A program made the position numbers and the translations under genes. The notes under the pieces were generated by a model. It was not told the origin of the DNA, made no database searches, and was given only the letters and a program-made list of their open reading frames with translations. DNA of 33,159 bases from Chrysomallon squamiferum (lineage: Eukaryota; Mollusca; Gastropoda; Neomphalida; Peltospiridae), in the NCBI GenBank assembly GCA_012295275.1, contig CM022672.1, forward strand, positions 22,696,817 through 22,729,975, read 5' to 3'. Positions 20,371 to 32,975 of the stretch are shown piece by piece. How positions within the stretch are numbered: the first letter of the stretch is position 1; each line of letters starts with the position of its first letter.

Positions 20371-20735
20371 TTTTTTGTTTTATTTACAGTAATGAACTTT
20401 GCAAAAATATCGAAATAATTCAAACGTTTCAAATTAAATGCTTCATTTTTTAATTTTATTTGCCTGACATTATAATAATTATGTTAAAATACGTTTACTG
20501 TGTTTAGCTGATTAAGAAGATAAAACCAAATCTGAGTTAAACAATGTTTTGCTTTTTAAGTCTTACTGTAATGAGATGAAGGAAAGTTTAAACAAGGTTT
20601 ATCACAGCCATTATCAACTCACTATTTTTATAAGTAGTATGAAATTCTAGTATTAATAACAACAAAATTACTGTTTAAACTGCTATTAGCTGCCTTCAGG
20701 TCATTCTCTGATGATTTTGTAATTGTGTGAAAATC

Positions 20736-21089
20736 AAATGATGTGTGTTTTTATTACTTATCACAACACATACTACAATAACTATACATTATAATTCAGT
20801 ATAATAATTTCAATGTTAAAGTTAGAGATATAGAAAGCAACTTTTAAATGAATATAGAATTACATTTGTTTAATAATAAACGCTGTATTACTTCTGTTTT
20901 CAGTACATTTTAAATTCTATCATTTAAGTTGAATTGCAAATAATATTTTAAAAATTCAAAACTGAAAGCACTGACCATTTCAGAATTAAGTTGGTACCAT
21001 TTATACTAATGAATTTCATTTATATATAATACCTGTTTAGTTTAAATTTCTAGTACTGCATGGTGAGTAAGAGACGTGCTCAGATGTGT
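20736..21089. other. Segment present only in X copy 2, no gene seen
   Basis: This roughly 350-bp AT-rich stretch lies between blocks X and Y here, but is missing in copy 1, where the flanks join near 1590-1605. It is either an insertion here or a deletion there. I see no terminal repeats or open frame. Confidence 0.5.
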
Positions 21090-22138
21090 TGAAATTCTTT
21101 TTCTCTTTGCCACAATCTTTCTTGTCACAGTATTCAATTAGTTTTCAGTTTAGTAATTCATTGTACACACTCAGATTGTGAAGAGATGAGCTAACACTTT
21201 GGTCACAGAAGATGCTGGACCGGTCATTTCGTATTCAGATTATTAGCATCTCTTTTTTCATTAATTTGTTTTTTTAATACAAATGGAACAAAAACATCAT
21301 GAAAAGTTATAAAATATTCATTAAGTAAATTATATTTTCCAAGAATTTTCTCTCACATTCATTTGTGGAAAGCATGTCCTTTTTTTTTTTCCAAATTTAT
21401 ATATCGTTATTAATTTATTTATTTTTACATTCTTATAATAATTCATACTACAGTAAAATGAAAGAGTTTGTTATTAGATTATATATGGGCATTTTTAAAT
21501 ACCACTAAATTATATTGCTCTTTTAATGTCTGATATTTATGTTTACCAGATGAAATCAACTGTATCACATGCAGTCTGAAGATGGTGATTTTCAAAATGG
21601 TGCTCATTGGTAAATGGGCATATTTATATTTGACGTAGTCATTTTAATATTTCACTTAGTAATATTAAATAATCAAAAATAACTAAACTAAAAGAAAATC
21701 TTGATATTATCACTGAGTCTGTCTCCCAAATCTGTTATTATCAGTTTTGTAGCTAATTATTTCGTTGCAAAGATATCAATTGTGATTGGATCAGTTGATG
21801 AAATAGAAATTTTTAAGAAAAAAACCCCTAGTGATTTAGTATCGAAATATTCATGTTTAATGGTGTGTATTTTAATGAGTGGATGGGTAGGTGGGTGTAT
21901 ACATACATACAGGCACACATACCCACAATTGTGTTATATATCTATATATATTCATTGTTGTCATTGGTGGTTATTTTAATAAATGTATACTAGTAAGTAG
22001 CTGTAAACAGTAATGCATGTAGATATATGTATGGATTGTTTGTTTTAACATGATAAACACACACACCAGTAATAATATACACATACAAAAAATTCCCCTT
22101 AAATAAATTAAACCAGTGGTTTAAAAAATAAATAAATA

Positions 22139-22205
<67 letters not shown>

Positions 22206-22250
22206 TTATAATAAATAAATAAATATAAACAACAACAAAAACAAAAAACA
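21090..22250. repeat. Block Y, copy 2
   Basis: Matches 1601-3066 and 23690-25095, with a type B cassette (about 21495-21660) and a (TAA)n tract (about 22140-22205). The open frame at 21701-21979 is not kept in the other copies. No gene. Confidence 0.75.
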
Positions 22251-22284
22251 ATTAATTATATCGATATTCATAATCAAGAAGTTA

Positions 22285-22882
22285 GCTGGGACATGATACA
22301 TCACATTATCAGTCATATCCAACAGATTCCTGGATTATTTCACATAAAAGTCAGTTTGAAAAATATATATAAAATTTAAATACAACTTTATCTAGATAGA
22401 TTTCCTGTAGCAGTTATTTACGCCGATATGGATTAAAAAATTAATCACAGATTTAATATAACAGATACAAAGAAACACACACACATATGCATTAAACACA
22501 TGCATACCTATATAAATACACACATACACACACATACACATATACACACACATTATACACTTACATACTTATATCTATTTATATACAAAAACAGATACAT
22601 ACTACTACTAATTGTCATTATTATTATTATTAAAGAAGACGGGGGAAAAAATAAGAAAGAAACCAATAAAATCTAAATTTTATAAAAGTTATATATAAAA
22701 TTGAGACACATAAACATAAACCTGGCTCCTTTTTCATTTTATTTATTTATTATTATAATTCTTTTTCTTACTGTTCTCAACATGAATGTAATAGTAAATG
22801 TAAAACAGAAATAAAAGTATTTTACAAAAATCGATATATCATTAAAAAAAATTGTAAATAAAGAAACAAACAAAAATAAATA

Positions 22883-22958
<76 letters not shown>

Positions 22959-23040
22959 GAACAACAAAATAAAACCTAAATAAAATAATAATAAAAAAAG
23001 AAATAAAACAAAACAAAATAACAACAAGAGCACACACACA
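22285..23040. repeat. Partial block Z start (diverged third copy)
   Basis: From 'cacattatcagtcatatcca' to the (TAA)n tract (about 22885-22957) and the 'gaacaacaaaataaaaccta' segment, this matches the first part of block Z at 26310-27080, at lower identity. It stops before the IAP part. The coding-like frames here are microsatellite translations. Confidence 0.7.
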
Positions 23041-23140
23041 AACAAATCACTTCAGCCAATGATCCTGGCTCATTTGTATAACACTACTTCCAACTTCAAC
23101 CTACCTCTCTCTCTCTCTTCTTCTCCTTTCCCTGGCAGAG

Positions 23141-23341
23141 TCTGAGACTGGGTCCGAGACAGGCATGCCTGAACCTATATTTGGTGGACATGAGCATGTT
23201 AATAGAGTTCACATACACATTGCACTCTGGCTCTTGACATTGCAGGAACTTAAACAATTGTTAGTGAAGATAGGCTTTTTTTATAGTTGGTTAACAGTGG
23301 TTTCACATATGTGCTACAGATTAGCTAAGATCAGCAATTAA
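23141..23341 (+). CDS. Possible exon of an unrecognised plus-strand gene
   Basis: A strong pyrimidine-rich acceptor ('ctcctttccctggcag', ending at 23138) is followed by 66 open codons and TAA. The peptide begins 'SETGSETGMPEPIFGG', continues 'HEHVNRVHIHIALWLLTLQE' and has a hydrophobic, basic end. The stretch is less AT-rich than its surroundings and single-copy in the window. I do not recognise it. It could instead be the remains of an insertion. A second AG ('tgacattgcag') lies inside, so the true exon might be shorter. Confidence 0.25.
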   Translation, partial: SETGSETGMPEPIFGGHEHVNRVHIHIALWLLTLQELKQLLVKIGFFYSWLTVVSHMCYRLAKISN

Positions 23342-23689
23342 TTCAGGTTTATTGCTTTCATTTTAATTTGTCTACTAAAAAAGGATAATTAAGATATTAT
23401 ATATTTAAAATGAGACAATAATTATATTTTACTTGTGGATTTTTATTTATTTTTAATATGATAGTGCATAACTTTAAGTAACAGTGGTTACAGTTTATAA
23501 TAATTAATGCAATCTGTATTAGTCTTTACAAAATATATTTAAAAATAAACATGATTGATACACAGAGTATTTTTCAAGCTGATACATATTCATTATTTCT
23601 ATTCAGGCGGCAACACTGGTTGTGTGGGTTAAGTACTACTGACATCATACTTACAGTATTGCATGTTTTATATTTATCTGTAATTGGCA
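23342..23689. other. Single-copy AT-rich stretch, no gene seen
   Basis: I find no repeat partner. The 60-codon open frame starting at 23551 looks like chance: its frame is not supported by any copy, and it runs into the start of block Y. Confidence 0.4.
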
Positions 23690-24489
23690 GTTTAGATGAC
23701 GCTGGACAGGTCATTTCGTATTCAGATTATTAGCATCTCTTTTTTCATTAATTTGTTTTTTTAATACAAATGGAACAAAAACATCATGAAAAGTTATAAA
23801 ATATTCATTAAGTAAATTATCTTTTCCAAGAATTTTTGTTACATTTCAAATTCTTTATAACATTCATAATTTATTTATTAGTGAATAGACTATTACAGGT
23901 ATATATAATATATATACAGGGCTCAAAAAGTTAAAGATCATGGACGTTTGGTATTTTTGGCCCTTTTTAAAAAGCTATTTTCTCTCACATTCATTTGTGG
24001 AAGGCATGTCCTTTGTTTTAAACTTTGTTTTTTCCAAATTTTTATATCGTTATTAATTTATTTATTTTTACATTTTTATAATAATTCATACTACAGTAAA
24101 ATGAAAGAGTTTGTTATTAGATTATATATGGCCATTTTTAAATACCACTAAATTATATAGCTCTTTTAATGTCTGATATTTATGTTTACCAGATGAAATC
24201 AACTGTATCGCCTGCAGTCTGAAGATGGTGATTTTCAAAATGGTGCTCATTGGCAAATGGGCCTGTTTACATTTGACTTAGTCATTTTAATATTTCACTT
24301 AGTAATATTAAATAATCAAAAATAACTAAATCAAAAGAAAATCTTTATATTATCGATGAGTCTGTCTCACAAATCTGTTGTTATCAGTTTTTGTAGCTAA
24401 TTATTTCATTGCAAAGATATCACTTGTGATTGGATCAGTTGATGGAATAGAAATTTAAAAAAAAAAAAAAACCTAATCATTTAATATCG

Positions 24490-24523
<34 letters not shown>

Positions 24524-24795
24524 CATACAGACACATACCCGTAATTGTGTTATATATCTATATATATTCATTGTCGTGATTGGAGGTTATTTTAATAAAT
24601 GTATACTAGTAAGTAACTGTAAACAGTAATGCATGTAGATACATGTATGGATTGTTTCTTTTAACAACATGATAAACACAAACACACACAGACACACCCA
24701 GACATACACCAGTAATAACAAGACATAATATACACATACAAAAAGTCCCCCTTAAATAAAATAAATAAATAATAATAATAATGATAATAATAATC

Positions 24796-24867
<72 letters not shown>

Positions 24868-25038
24868 TTATAATAAATAAATATAAACAACAACAAAAAC
24901 AAAAACCAATTAATTATACTGATATTCTTATTCAAGAAGTTCGCTGTTGGTATTATAAAACTCCAGCGGACTGATATGCTTTGAATAACAGCAGCTGTTT
25001 GTTGTTTGTTTTTACAAAAGAAAATTTCATTTCACACA

Positions 25039-25089
<51 letters not shown>

Positions 25090-25095
25090 CGTTAT
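23690..25095. repeat. Block Y, copy 3
   Basis: Matches 1601-3066 closely, including 'ttaaagatcatgga', the type B cassette (about 24135-24300), a (GT)n tract (about 24496-24522), and (TAA)n tracts (about 24770-24865 and 25040-25089). No gene. Confidence 0.8.
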
Positions 25096-25112
25096 TGTAT
25101 TTACATTTTATA

Positions 25113-25154
<42 letters not shown>

Positions 25155-25548
25155 CATACAAATAAACACAAACCTGGCTGCTTTTTATTTATTTTATTTA
25201 TTTATTATTATAATTCTTATATGTGGTCATTTTTAAATATCACTAAATTATGTTGCTCTTTTAAAATAAATTGTTATAAACATTTCATCAGTGTCCTATA
25301 TTTACGTTTGCCTTATAAAATCAAGTGAAAATCACTTGCAGTGAAAATAAAAAAATAAAAAAGGAGCCAGCTAATTATTTCGTTGCAAAGATATCACTTG
25401 TGATTGGATATCACTTCAGTTGGTGAAATAGAAATTTTTAAGAAAAAACCCCTAGTGATTTAGTATCGAAATATTCCTGTCTAATAGAGTACGAATAAAG
25501 AATGTACAAACAATTTTCTCTATTTTAATGTATGTGTGTGTGTGTTTG

Positions 25549-25580
<32 letters not shown>

Positions 25581-25962
25581 CACATATACGTAATTGTGTT
25601 ATATATCTATATATATATTAATTGTTGTCATTGGTGGCTATTTTAGTAAATGTATACTAGTAAGTAACTAAACAGTAATGCATATAGATACATGTATGAT
25701 TGTTTGTTTTAACAACATGATAAACACACACAAACACACGCACACACCAGTAATAATAACAAGACATAATATACATATGTAAAAAATCCCCTTAAATAAA
25801 ATAAATAAATAAAAACAACAACAAAAGCCAATTAATTATACTGATATTCTTATTCAAGAAGTTAGCTCTTGGTATTATAACAACCCCAGCGGACTGATAT
25901 GCTTTGAATAACAGCAACTGTTTGTAGTTTGTTTTTATGAAAGAAAATTTCATTTCACACAC

Positions 25963-25994
<32 letters not shown>

Positions 25995-25995
25995 C
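25096..25995. repeat. Rearranged mixture of Z and Y pieces
   Basis: In order: a (TA)n tract (about 25117-25151), the 'aaacctggctg' segment of block Z cut short, a type A cassette (about 25208-25355), then the right part of block Y from 'agctaattatttcgttgcaa' (about 25372) to a (TAA)n tract (about 25964-25994). The joints between pieces are abrupt. No gene. Confidence 0.65.
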
Positions 25996-26299
25996 GTAAT
26001 TTATATTTTGTACTCACACAAAGAGTTAAATATTTGTATAATTATATAAATACTTCAAAAAATTAAAATGCTCATTTCTTGACACCATTCATGAACTTAA
26101 ATATATATTATGTTTATACAGTTCTTATCTAATTTAAGTTCACAAATAACATACAAATAACATGCATATATATCACAAAGCTTATAATATATAAACACTT
26201 ATTCACTTTGTATAATACAACATCAACACTTTAACAAATACTGAGTGTACATTTGGAAAAACACTTTAAAATTTTTATGTTACTATCAGGCGGGCTCTG
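25996..26299. other. Single-copy AT-rich stretch, no gene seen
   Basis: About 300 bp with no partner elsewhere in the window. It may correspond to sequence hidden by the gap before the other Z block. Confidence 0.5.
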
Positions 26300-26467
26300 G
26301 TTCATTAAAGCTGGGACATCACATTATCAGTCATATCCAGCAAATTCCTGGACTATTTCACATAAAAGTCAGTTTGAAAAATGTATATAAAATTTAAATA
26401 TGACTTTATCTAGGTAGATTTCTTGTACAATTATTTACTACGATATGATTTTAAAAATTAATAATAG

Positions 26468-26468
<1 letters not shown>

Positions 26469-26512
<44 letters not shown>

Positions 26513-26558
26513 TACATACATACACATACATGCATACATACTACTACTACTACTACTA

Positions 26559-26613
<55 letters not shown>
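26469..26613. repeat. Compound microsatellite, second copy
   Basis: The counterpart of 13251-13391, with a longer (CA)n run, a shorter (CATA)n run, and similar (CTA)n and (TTA)n parts. Confidence 0.9.
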
Positions 26614-26614
<1 letters not shown>

Positions 26615-26945
26615 AGAAGACGGGAAAAAAGAAAACAGAAATCAATAAAATCTAAATTTTATTTACATTTTATAATATATATGTATATATATAAAATTCA
26701 TACAAATAAACACAAACCTGGCTCCTTTTTTATTTTTTTTTATTTTTTTTATTTATTACTATAATTCTTTTTCTTACTGTTCTCAAAAGGAATGTAACTG
26801 TAAAAGTAGTTTAACTTATAGATTTTACAAAAATCAACAAACCATTAAAAACAAAATGTAAATAAATAGACAGACAAACAAACAAACACAATAAAAATAA
26901 ATAAATACTACTACTTCTACTATTAATAATAATAATAATAATAAC

Positions 26946-26979
<34 letters not shown>

Positions 26980-27785
26980 TTAATAATAATAATAATAAGA
27001 AGAAGAAGAAGAAGAATAAAGGAACAAAAAATAAAACCTAAATAAAATAATAATCAAATCGAAATGAAAATTTAAAAAAATAACAACAACAAACAAATGA
27101 TTATATAGTTAAATATGGCACCATATTCACACATGGCAGTGTAAATAAAAAACATGAACATTATAATATGACACACGGATACACACAGAGATAAACACAT
27201 TCTTGTATTTGGTCATTTTTAAATATCACTATATTATGTTGCTCTTTTAAAGTAAATTGTTATAAACATTTCATCAGTGTCCTATATTTACTTTGCCATA
27301 TAAGATCAAGTGAAGATCGTTTGCAGTAAAAATGGTGCTCAAAGATAAAGGGTATTATTTTTCTTTTTTTCTTTTTTCTTTTGACAATTAATATTTGACT
27401 CAGTTATATTAAACAATCAATAATGGCTAAATCAAAGGCAACATTCTTATATGACTAAGTCTTTCAGCTAAATTTCTTATTAGTTTTTATCATTATTCTG
27501 TAGCTTATATGACAATCTAAATATCTAAATAGCTTATATGACAATCTAAATATGTGTTTGAACTCCTTTTTATTATAAAGTGGATTGTCTTCAGAAATAC
27601 TGCAGAAACATAATATATTAAAAAGACCCATGTTTTCCAAGGTCACGATCAGGTAAATACAGAAAAATATCACACTCTGGGAACATGTCCTCCGCCACAT
27701 GTATTATATTGTTCGTATCATATATATATATGTCGCAGTATGGAAGTCGTTTTCCTGAAGTAAAATTGTCCTCATCCTCGTCTGT

Positions 27786-28607
27786 CTAATCCTGCAAAAC
27801 AAAACCAGTCAAAATGCGTATGATCATATTCATCAACATTCAACATTAATATTTTTAAATGTCTTTTTTATTTTGTTATGTAGATCAATTGCCACGTAAC
27901 GGAAGTAGGCGATGCGCATGCGTTTATTTATAGGTTTATTAAACGTCCTAAGCTTCTATGTTATCATAAAATTTGTCTTCTGGTTAAAAAACAAACATAC
28001 TCCTCCCTCCAAAAAAAAAAAAAAACCACAACAATGAACTGATACTAACCTTATTTTCTTCAAGATCCAAAACTGCTTTGAAAAGTGTTCCTGCATCTGG
28101 AAAATCAGAACCATCTTCGCTTTTCCGATTATCAATGGCCTTTTGAATGAGTTCAATAGAACAACCCTCATCCAAAACTGCCTGGATCGTTGGGCTGTAG
28201 GCGTCATTACTGCTCGAGCTGTCGGTTGTTGTTGCTGCTTGAGCCATAACGCTGTTGTCGGCTTTATCACAACTGTTTTCAACAACAATCTTTTTAGTTT
28301 TCGAATCCATCTTTGATTTCTCAGCTTCAAACATTTTCCTTATATCATCAATTTCCATTTGGTCAGCATATTCCAAGAAGATGTTTTTCTTTTCTTCAAG
28401 TTCCAAAACTGCTTTGTAAAGTGTTACTGCATTTGGAAAATCAGAACCATCTTTTCTCTTCCGATTATCAATAGCCTTTTGAATAAGTTCAGTAGAGTAT
28501 CCCATTTCCAAAACTGCTTGAATCGCTGAGCTATAGGTGTATTTACAACTGTTGTCGGCTTTATCACAACTCTTTTCAACAACAATCTTTTTCTTTGTCG
28601 AGTCCAT
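27786..28607 (-). CDS. BIR-less IAP paralogue with tandem linker-UBA units, copy B (two exons proposed)
   Basis: Exon 1 is 28607-28050 (186 codons, start context AAGATGG), with donor AAG|GTTAGT. The acceptor 'ggttttgttttgcag' ending at 27792 gives an Asp codon and stop (27791-27786). The layout equals copy A: UBA1 about 26-73, linker, UBA2 about 138-186. Unlike copy A, UBA1 keeps the MGY loop ('VLEMGYSTELIQKA') as in the intact IAP, while UBA2 has EGC. UBA1 here may therefore still bind ubiquitin. The upstream frame shows 'KDWATNC' then TAA, the last piece of BIR2. The same two possibilities hold as for copy A: a small UBA-only protein or a transcribed pseudogene. Confidence 0.5.
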
Positions 28608-28760
28608 CTTCGTATTTCCAACTTGAACGATCTTCCTTATTTGATCAATGTCCAGTTTGTTAGCAAATTAACAATTCGTAGCCCAATCTTTGTGAAGCAG
28701 CTTTCTTCGTGTCGTTGGCTAGTGTTAATGGCGTCAGCTATGCTTTCATAGTAAAGATCC
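28608..28760 (-). pseudogene. Relic of BIR2 end fused to the IAP leader, copy B
   Basis: Keeps 14 bp more of the BIR2 end than copy A (codons K-D-W-A-T-N-C). It then carries the same stop-after-Cys change and the same jump to leader-like DNA. The part of the leader with 'CACCAATCAGAATACAGAT' seen in copy A is deleted here (about 23 bp), so the two copies would differ in any promoter element located there. Confidence 0.6.
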
Positions 28761-29005
28761 CTGGATATCCATGCGCAGAATTTTCTTCCGGTGTAAAAAA
28801 AATAGATCACACACTGAAGGAACACGTGGACTGTGACGGAGTTTGAATGACATTATTAGGCAACTATGTTGGTATATTTTGCGTTATCTTTGTTTAAGTC
28901 TGAAGCAGGGACAAATGGTTATCCTGTTTCTCTATGCTCTGTTTTACGTGTTGGTCAATTTGATGTAACCTAAATATGTTCCACAGAGAGTTTTATGTAT
29001 GTATA

Positions 29006-29236
29006 CAGTGGTACCTTGACTTACCAGTTTAATTCGTTCTGTCACTGAGCTCCTAACTCAACTTTCTCTTATATCAAATCAGTTTTCCGAAATGAAGTTA
29101 ATTGAAATACCATTAATCCGTTCTAGCCCTCCAAAAACCACCCGGAGACACGGGATGGATGCTGGGCGGATGCTGCGTTGTTCGTTCGTTGCGCCAACTC
29201 GCTCGTAACTCGGAAAACTCGTAGGTTGGAATTACA
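29006..29236. mobile_element. MITE-like element, second copy
   Basis: The counterpart of 15796-16022, at the same place in block Z. It was therefore duplicated with the block rather than inserted twice. It has one extra 4-bp step ('ttcg' repeated) near 29182. Confidence 0.6.
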
Positions 29237-29935
29237 GTTTTTCATTTAACGCTAACTCCCACGTCCTCAACCACTAAATATGTATACATGCGTCCAGTAA
29301 ATAATTTTTCTTGTAACATAAATATTTTGTTTTGTTTTGGGGACGTAATGGATGCTTGATGCTATATATACCTATAATAGTATATGCAAAGGTATACATG
29401 TCTGTAATAATCAACCGTCACAGTTTCTTAATTGCACAGACAGGGGACCACTAAAAACGCAATCCTAGACAGGAATCCAGCCATTATTTACGCTGGGCCC
29501 CGTGACTGACTGGGACAAACATCGATTATATTATTACTGTTATTATACAAGCGTTGATAAATTGTACCTACTTACAACAAGAGACACAACTATTTCACCA
29601 TTTTTGTAAATATTAATTTATGGTGCAAAAAACATTTGTAACGATCAATTACAAACATAAAATAAAATAAAACAAAGAAATGATGATGATAATAAGAATA
29701 ATAATGATAGTAATAATAATAATCATCATCACCATTACTATCATAATCATAATTATAATCAAATTTAATTTTTTAGTTAAATTTTTAAAGATTGTTGTTG
29801 TTATTATTATATTTTTATTTAATTATCGCCTTATATTTTTGCAAAGACAGAACATATTCCTGTAGGAAAGCATTTCTATGGCCCGTTAATTATTAATATT
29901 TTATTTTATTTTGTTTTTATTAATTAATTAATTAA

Positions 29936-30026
29936 TTTATTTATTATTATTATTATTTATATAAATATGTATGTATGTATGTATTATGTATATATATATA
30001 TATATGTATGTGTGTATGTATGTATA

Positions 30027-30107
<81 letters not shown>

Positions 30108-30113
30108 TTTTTT
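29936..30113. repeat. Complex (TTA)n/(TA)n/(TG)n/(CATA)n microsatellite
   Basis: A mix of short-period repeats with (GTAT)n on the left and (CATA)n on the right forms a near-palindromic AT-rich tract. The open frames read through it on both strands are artefacts of the repeat. Confidence 0.85.
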
Positions 30114-30984
30114 TTTTTCATTTAGTACAAAGAAAAGAAATAAAGACAGATAAAGTATCCTGGCAATTTTTACTACATTCATGAACAACATGATGTATAT
30201 TTCAGGCAGTTATATTTGAAACATGTTTTGAAAATGATAAAGAAATATTTTCTTTGTTTAGTTATCTCTCAGTGACCTAAAATTGATATATATTATCATC
30301 TTTTTTCATTATTATTATTTATTTTTTAAATTTTATTTTGTGTTTTTGCTGTGGGGATTGTTTGTTTTGTTTGTTTGGTGATTTTTTTTTTTATTTTTTT
30401 TTTTTATATGAACAAATGATTATAATGGCTTTTGAATGCTTGAAGGCAGAGATGTGAAAATCAAGGGATATCACCGATGAGATGTACACCATTTTGACTG
30501 CAACTTTCACTGGTTTAGATGACTGCTTCATTTTAACTTTTTGTCAAGTAGAAATAATAAAAAGTAAATAAATAAATTATTTACTTCCGTTTAAATATGG
30601 TGAGTTTATTTGGAAAGCTAATTTCCAGCCATTTATTATTATATGTAGTACACTGACGACTGTATCATAGTAAATCATAGTAAATCACCACTATTTTAAA
30701 TTTTTATCAAAGTCTTATAAGTCATTTTTCAATGTAAAACACACACACACACACTTAGATCGAAAATAAAACTCCCGTGCACAAAAGCCCATTCTGAAAT
30801 ATTTGCAGTTGCACTTAATTTTTAGTTTTTAAATAAACTCTACATTGTTCTGCTGATTTTCTTTGTGCTTATGATTCAACTAATGACACATTTCAAAAAT
30901 TATAATCAAAGGTAGATGGTTTCATTTAAAGAGCTACAGTTATGAAAAACATATAATATATATAGAGCCTTCAAATTTTTATTG

Positions 30985-32080
30985 TTTTTGTTTTGGTCTC
31001 ATGGATGGTTTCTGTTTTAATGAACATCAAGACCTGGATGCATTGCAACATGCTGAAGCAAAATGATTACAAGACCACAGTGATGAATTTCACTTCTAAA
31101 CATAACTCAAAGGACACTGAGACTATATCAGCTACTGTGGATGATGCCTCCTTAACTTCAGTACCATGTGTCAGAAATCTCGGTGCTATGTTTGATTTTG
31201 CAATGACTATAGAGTATCAAATGATTCCAATATGTCGATCGAGTTATGCTCAGCTACTGAAGGTCGGTAGAATCAGGCAAATTATATATATATATATATA
31301 TATTTATATTTATTTATTTTCTTTTTATAATGTATATATATCCTCATCGAAATATATTATTTGTATTGGCTCATTTTCTTCTCTCCAAGCTTTACAAATA
31401 GAAGCTATATCATCCCTTAACTGGGATGGTGACACGAAAGAGTGTCTTTTTAAATATTGCCAGTAAGGTAATTTATTTTCCGTTGGGTACCCAGACGTAC
31501 TGGCATAAGCAGTAATAAAAGGCAGATTCCGCTGCCAAGTCAACTTTAGATTTTTAACATGCTGGTGTAACCAGTACTGATTTTAAGCATCATATCGGCC
31601 AGTATATCGTTTCCACTTGGCAAAATGACTGAAATGGTGCTGTCACAAACAAGTCTAATTATATTAAACCTGCCTTGGGCGATTGGCAGTCCTCTTACAA
31701 GCAGTGCAGAATGAATATGTCCCGTGTCGGTCATACACACTTAACTTATTCGTGTCTCTTAAAGAAAGATCTTCCACCTCAGAGTGAGCACTTTCAGTGT
31801 ACTTTGACAGTTCAACACATTTTACTGGAATGCAGTCATTTTATTGAGACAAGAGCATATCTGATAGATACAATGTGTAAATTGTATAGATACCATTCAA
31901 ATCTTTTACAGAATTTTTAAATATGTGATATTTATATTTTACCCAGCTCTTTACCCTGCTTTTTATAAACTGTTTATATTTTTATACTGTTTTATTCCCA
32001 ATAGCAAATCTGTTTTTCGTGCTGTGGTGTCATAAAACAGTCAGTATTACATTCGTTATGTGGTTGGAGTTATTCCCCTT
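30985..32080 (+). mobile_element. Degenerate non-LTR retrotransposon (LINE) ORF2 3' end, copy 2
   Basis: The longest LINE piece in the window. It starts in the RT domain with 'MLKQNDYKTTVMNF' (the LxLNxDKT region after the catalytic motif), then 'VPCVRNLGAMFDFAM' and 'CRSSYAQLLKVGRIRQI'. After a (TA)n interruption comes RNase H ('FSSLQALQIEA'; 'GISSN' and 'ADSAAKSTLDF' in different frames) and the C-terminal part ('GDWQSSYKQCR', 'GHTHLTYS', 'LTVQHILLECSHF'). The YxDD-type catalytic RT motif and everything before it are missing. Frameshifts and stops make it inactive. The RNase H marks it as an I-group LINE. Confidence 0.8.
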
Positions 32081-32287
32081 AGACTATAAATGAGTTTTGC
32101 TAACGTATTAGAATCAACATTTATTTATATATTTTAATATGCATAGTTTCGATTGTTATTGCATATTCCAATGCCTATTCAGTCTATATCTAGTTATAAT
32201 AATAATTATTTTTCTAGGTTTCCCTGCGTTTTTTTTTTTTTTTTTTTAGGGTCATATTCATTTATTCGTACATTTTAGTTAGTTATT

Positions 32288-32368
<81 letters not shown>

Positions 32369-32375
32369 GTTGTAG

Positions 32376-32533
32376 CTGTGTTTATACTGATGATGATAGC
32401 CAGGCAGTGTTTGCTAAGTATAACTATGACGGTAACAGAGTTCTGGACAGAGAAGAAAGGAAAGATGCTGAAGGATCTGGAAAAACAGATGTGTGTGACT
32501 GCTGTAGAAAAAAGTGCAGTTTCTCATAAATGA
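32376..32533 (+). pseudogene. Polycystin-like EF-hand exon, best-kept copy, with a frameshift
   Basis: After the acceptor 'ttgttgtag', the frame reads 'VYTDDDSQAVFAKYNYDGNR' and then VLDREERK. The calcium loop is 32422-32457, with N1, D3, N5 and E12 as ligands and Arg at position 6 where most EF-hands have Gly. The polycystin-2 EF-hand also lacks that Gly ('DGDQEL'). One extra base near 32464 shifts the frame. In the next frame the exit helix continues 'MLKDLEKQM', again polycystin-like ('MRDDLEK'), to TGA at 32531. In known polycystins this domain sits in the cytoplasmic tail and tunes the channel. No transmembrane exons are present in the window. Assignment to the polycystin family is tentative; the EF-hand itself is clear. 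Confidence 0.5.
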
Positions 32534-32689
32534 AATGAGTAAGAAATGAATTTACACAAAGTGTGTTCTGTTTCTCATTTCAATCAATTCACTGACAGAT
32601 TTTGATAAATCTTTGTAAAATTGATTTAAATATTTTTTGTTTCCTATGGTTATGGAGTCATTTCACAACTGGAAGAAAAAACTACAACG

Positions 32690-32722
<33 letters not shown>

Positions 32723-32975
32723 GTCCACGCTAGAGAATTATACCATCAAGTGGTCGTATAAAATAGCTTGACATCATTAAAACTGGTAAACAAACTCGAA
32801 TTAGTTTTTTATCTTTCATTATATCTGTGTCACAGAATATAGTTTGCTATCTTTTTATACATATAAAATATTAATAATACTGAGGCAGATATGGAAATTG
32901 TAAACAGCATGATGGGCATATTTTAATTATAGGAACTTCCACATTGCCAAATTTATTTTATTTGTATTTTTGCAG

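Larger units (their letters stand above)
18721..20735. repeat. Block X, copy 2
   Basis: Matches 1-1600 and about 32045-33159. It differs from them by an internal duplication: the coiled-coil exon region occurs twice (about 19740-19990 and 20190-20470), with a type A cassette between. It also has its own (TTA)n tract (about 18908-18966) and (TAA)n tract (about 19208-19252). Confidence 0.8.
26300..30960. repeat. Block Z, copy 2
   Basis: Matches 13160-17820 in order and orientation. It extends about 80 bp further left than copy 1, whose start lies in the gap. Notable differences: microsatellite lengths, the UBA1 patch and leader deletions in the IAP-like locus, a (TA)n/(TG)n/(CATA)n tract in place of part of the (TTTA)n tract, and a single copy of the unit duplicated at 16.8-17.3 kb. 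Confidence 0.85.

Noticed and set aside
23581-23650. A polycystin transmembrane exon ('AATLVVWVKYY' after an acceptor-like site)
   Set aside because: Only about 11 codons before a stop and no supporting neighbour; too short to claim.
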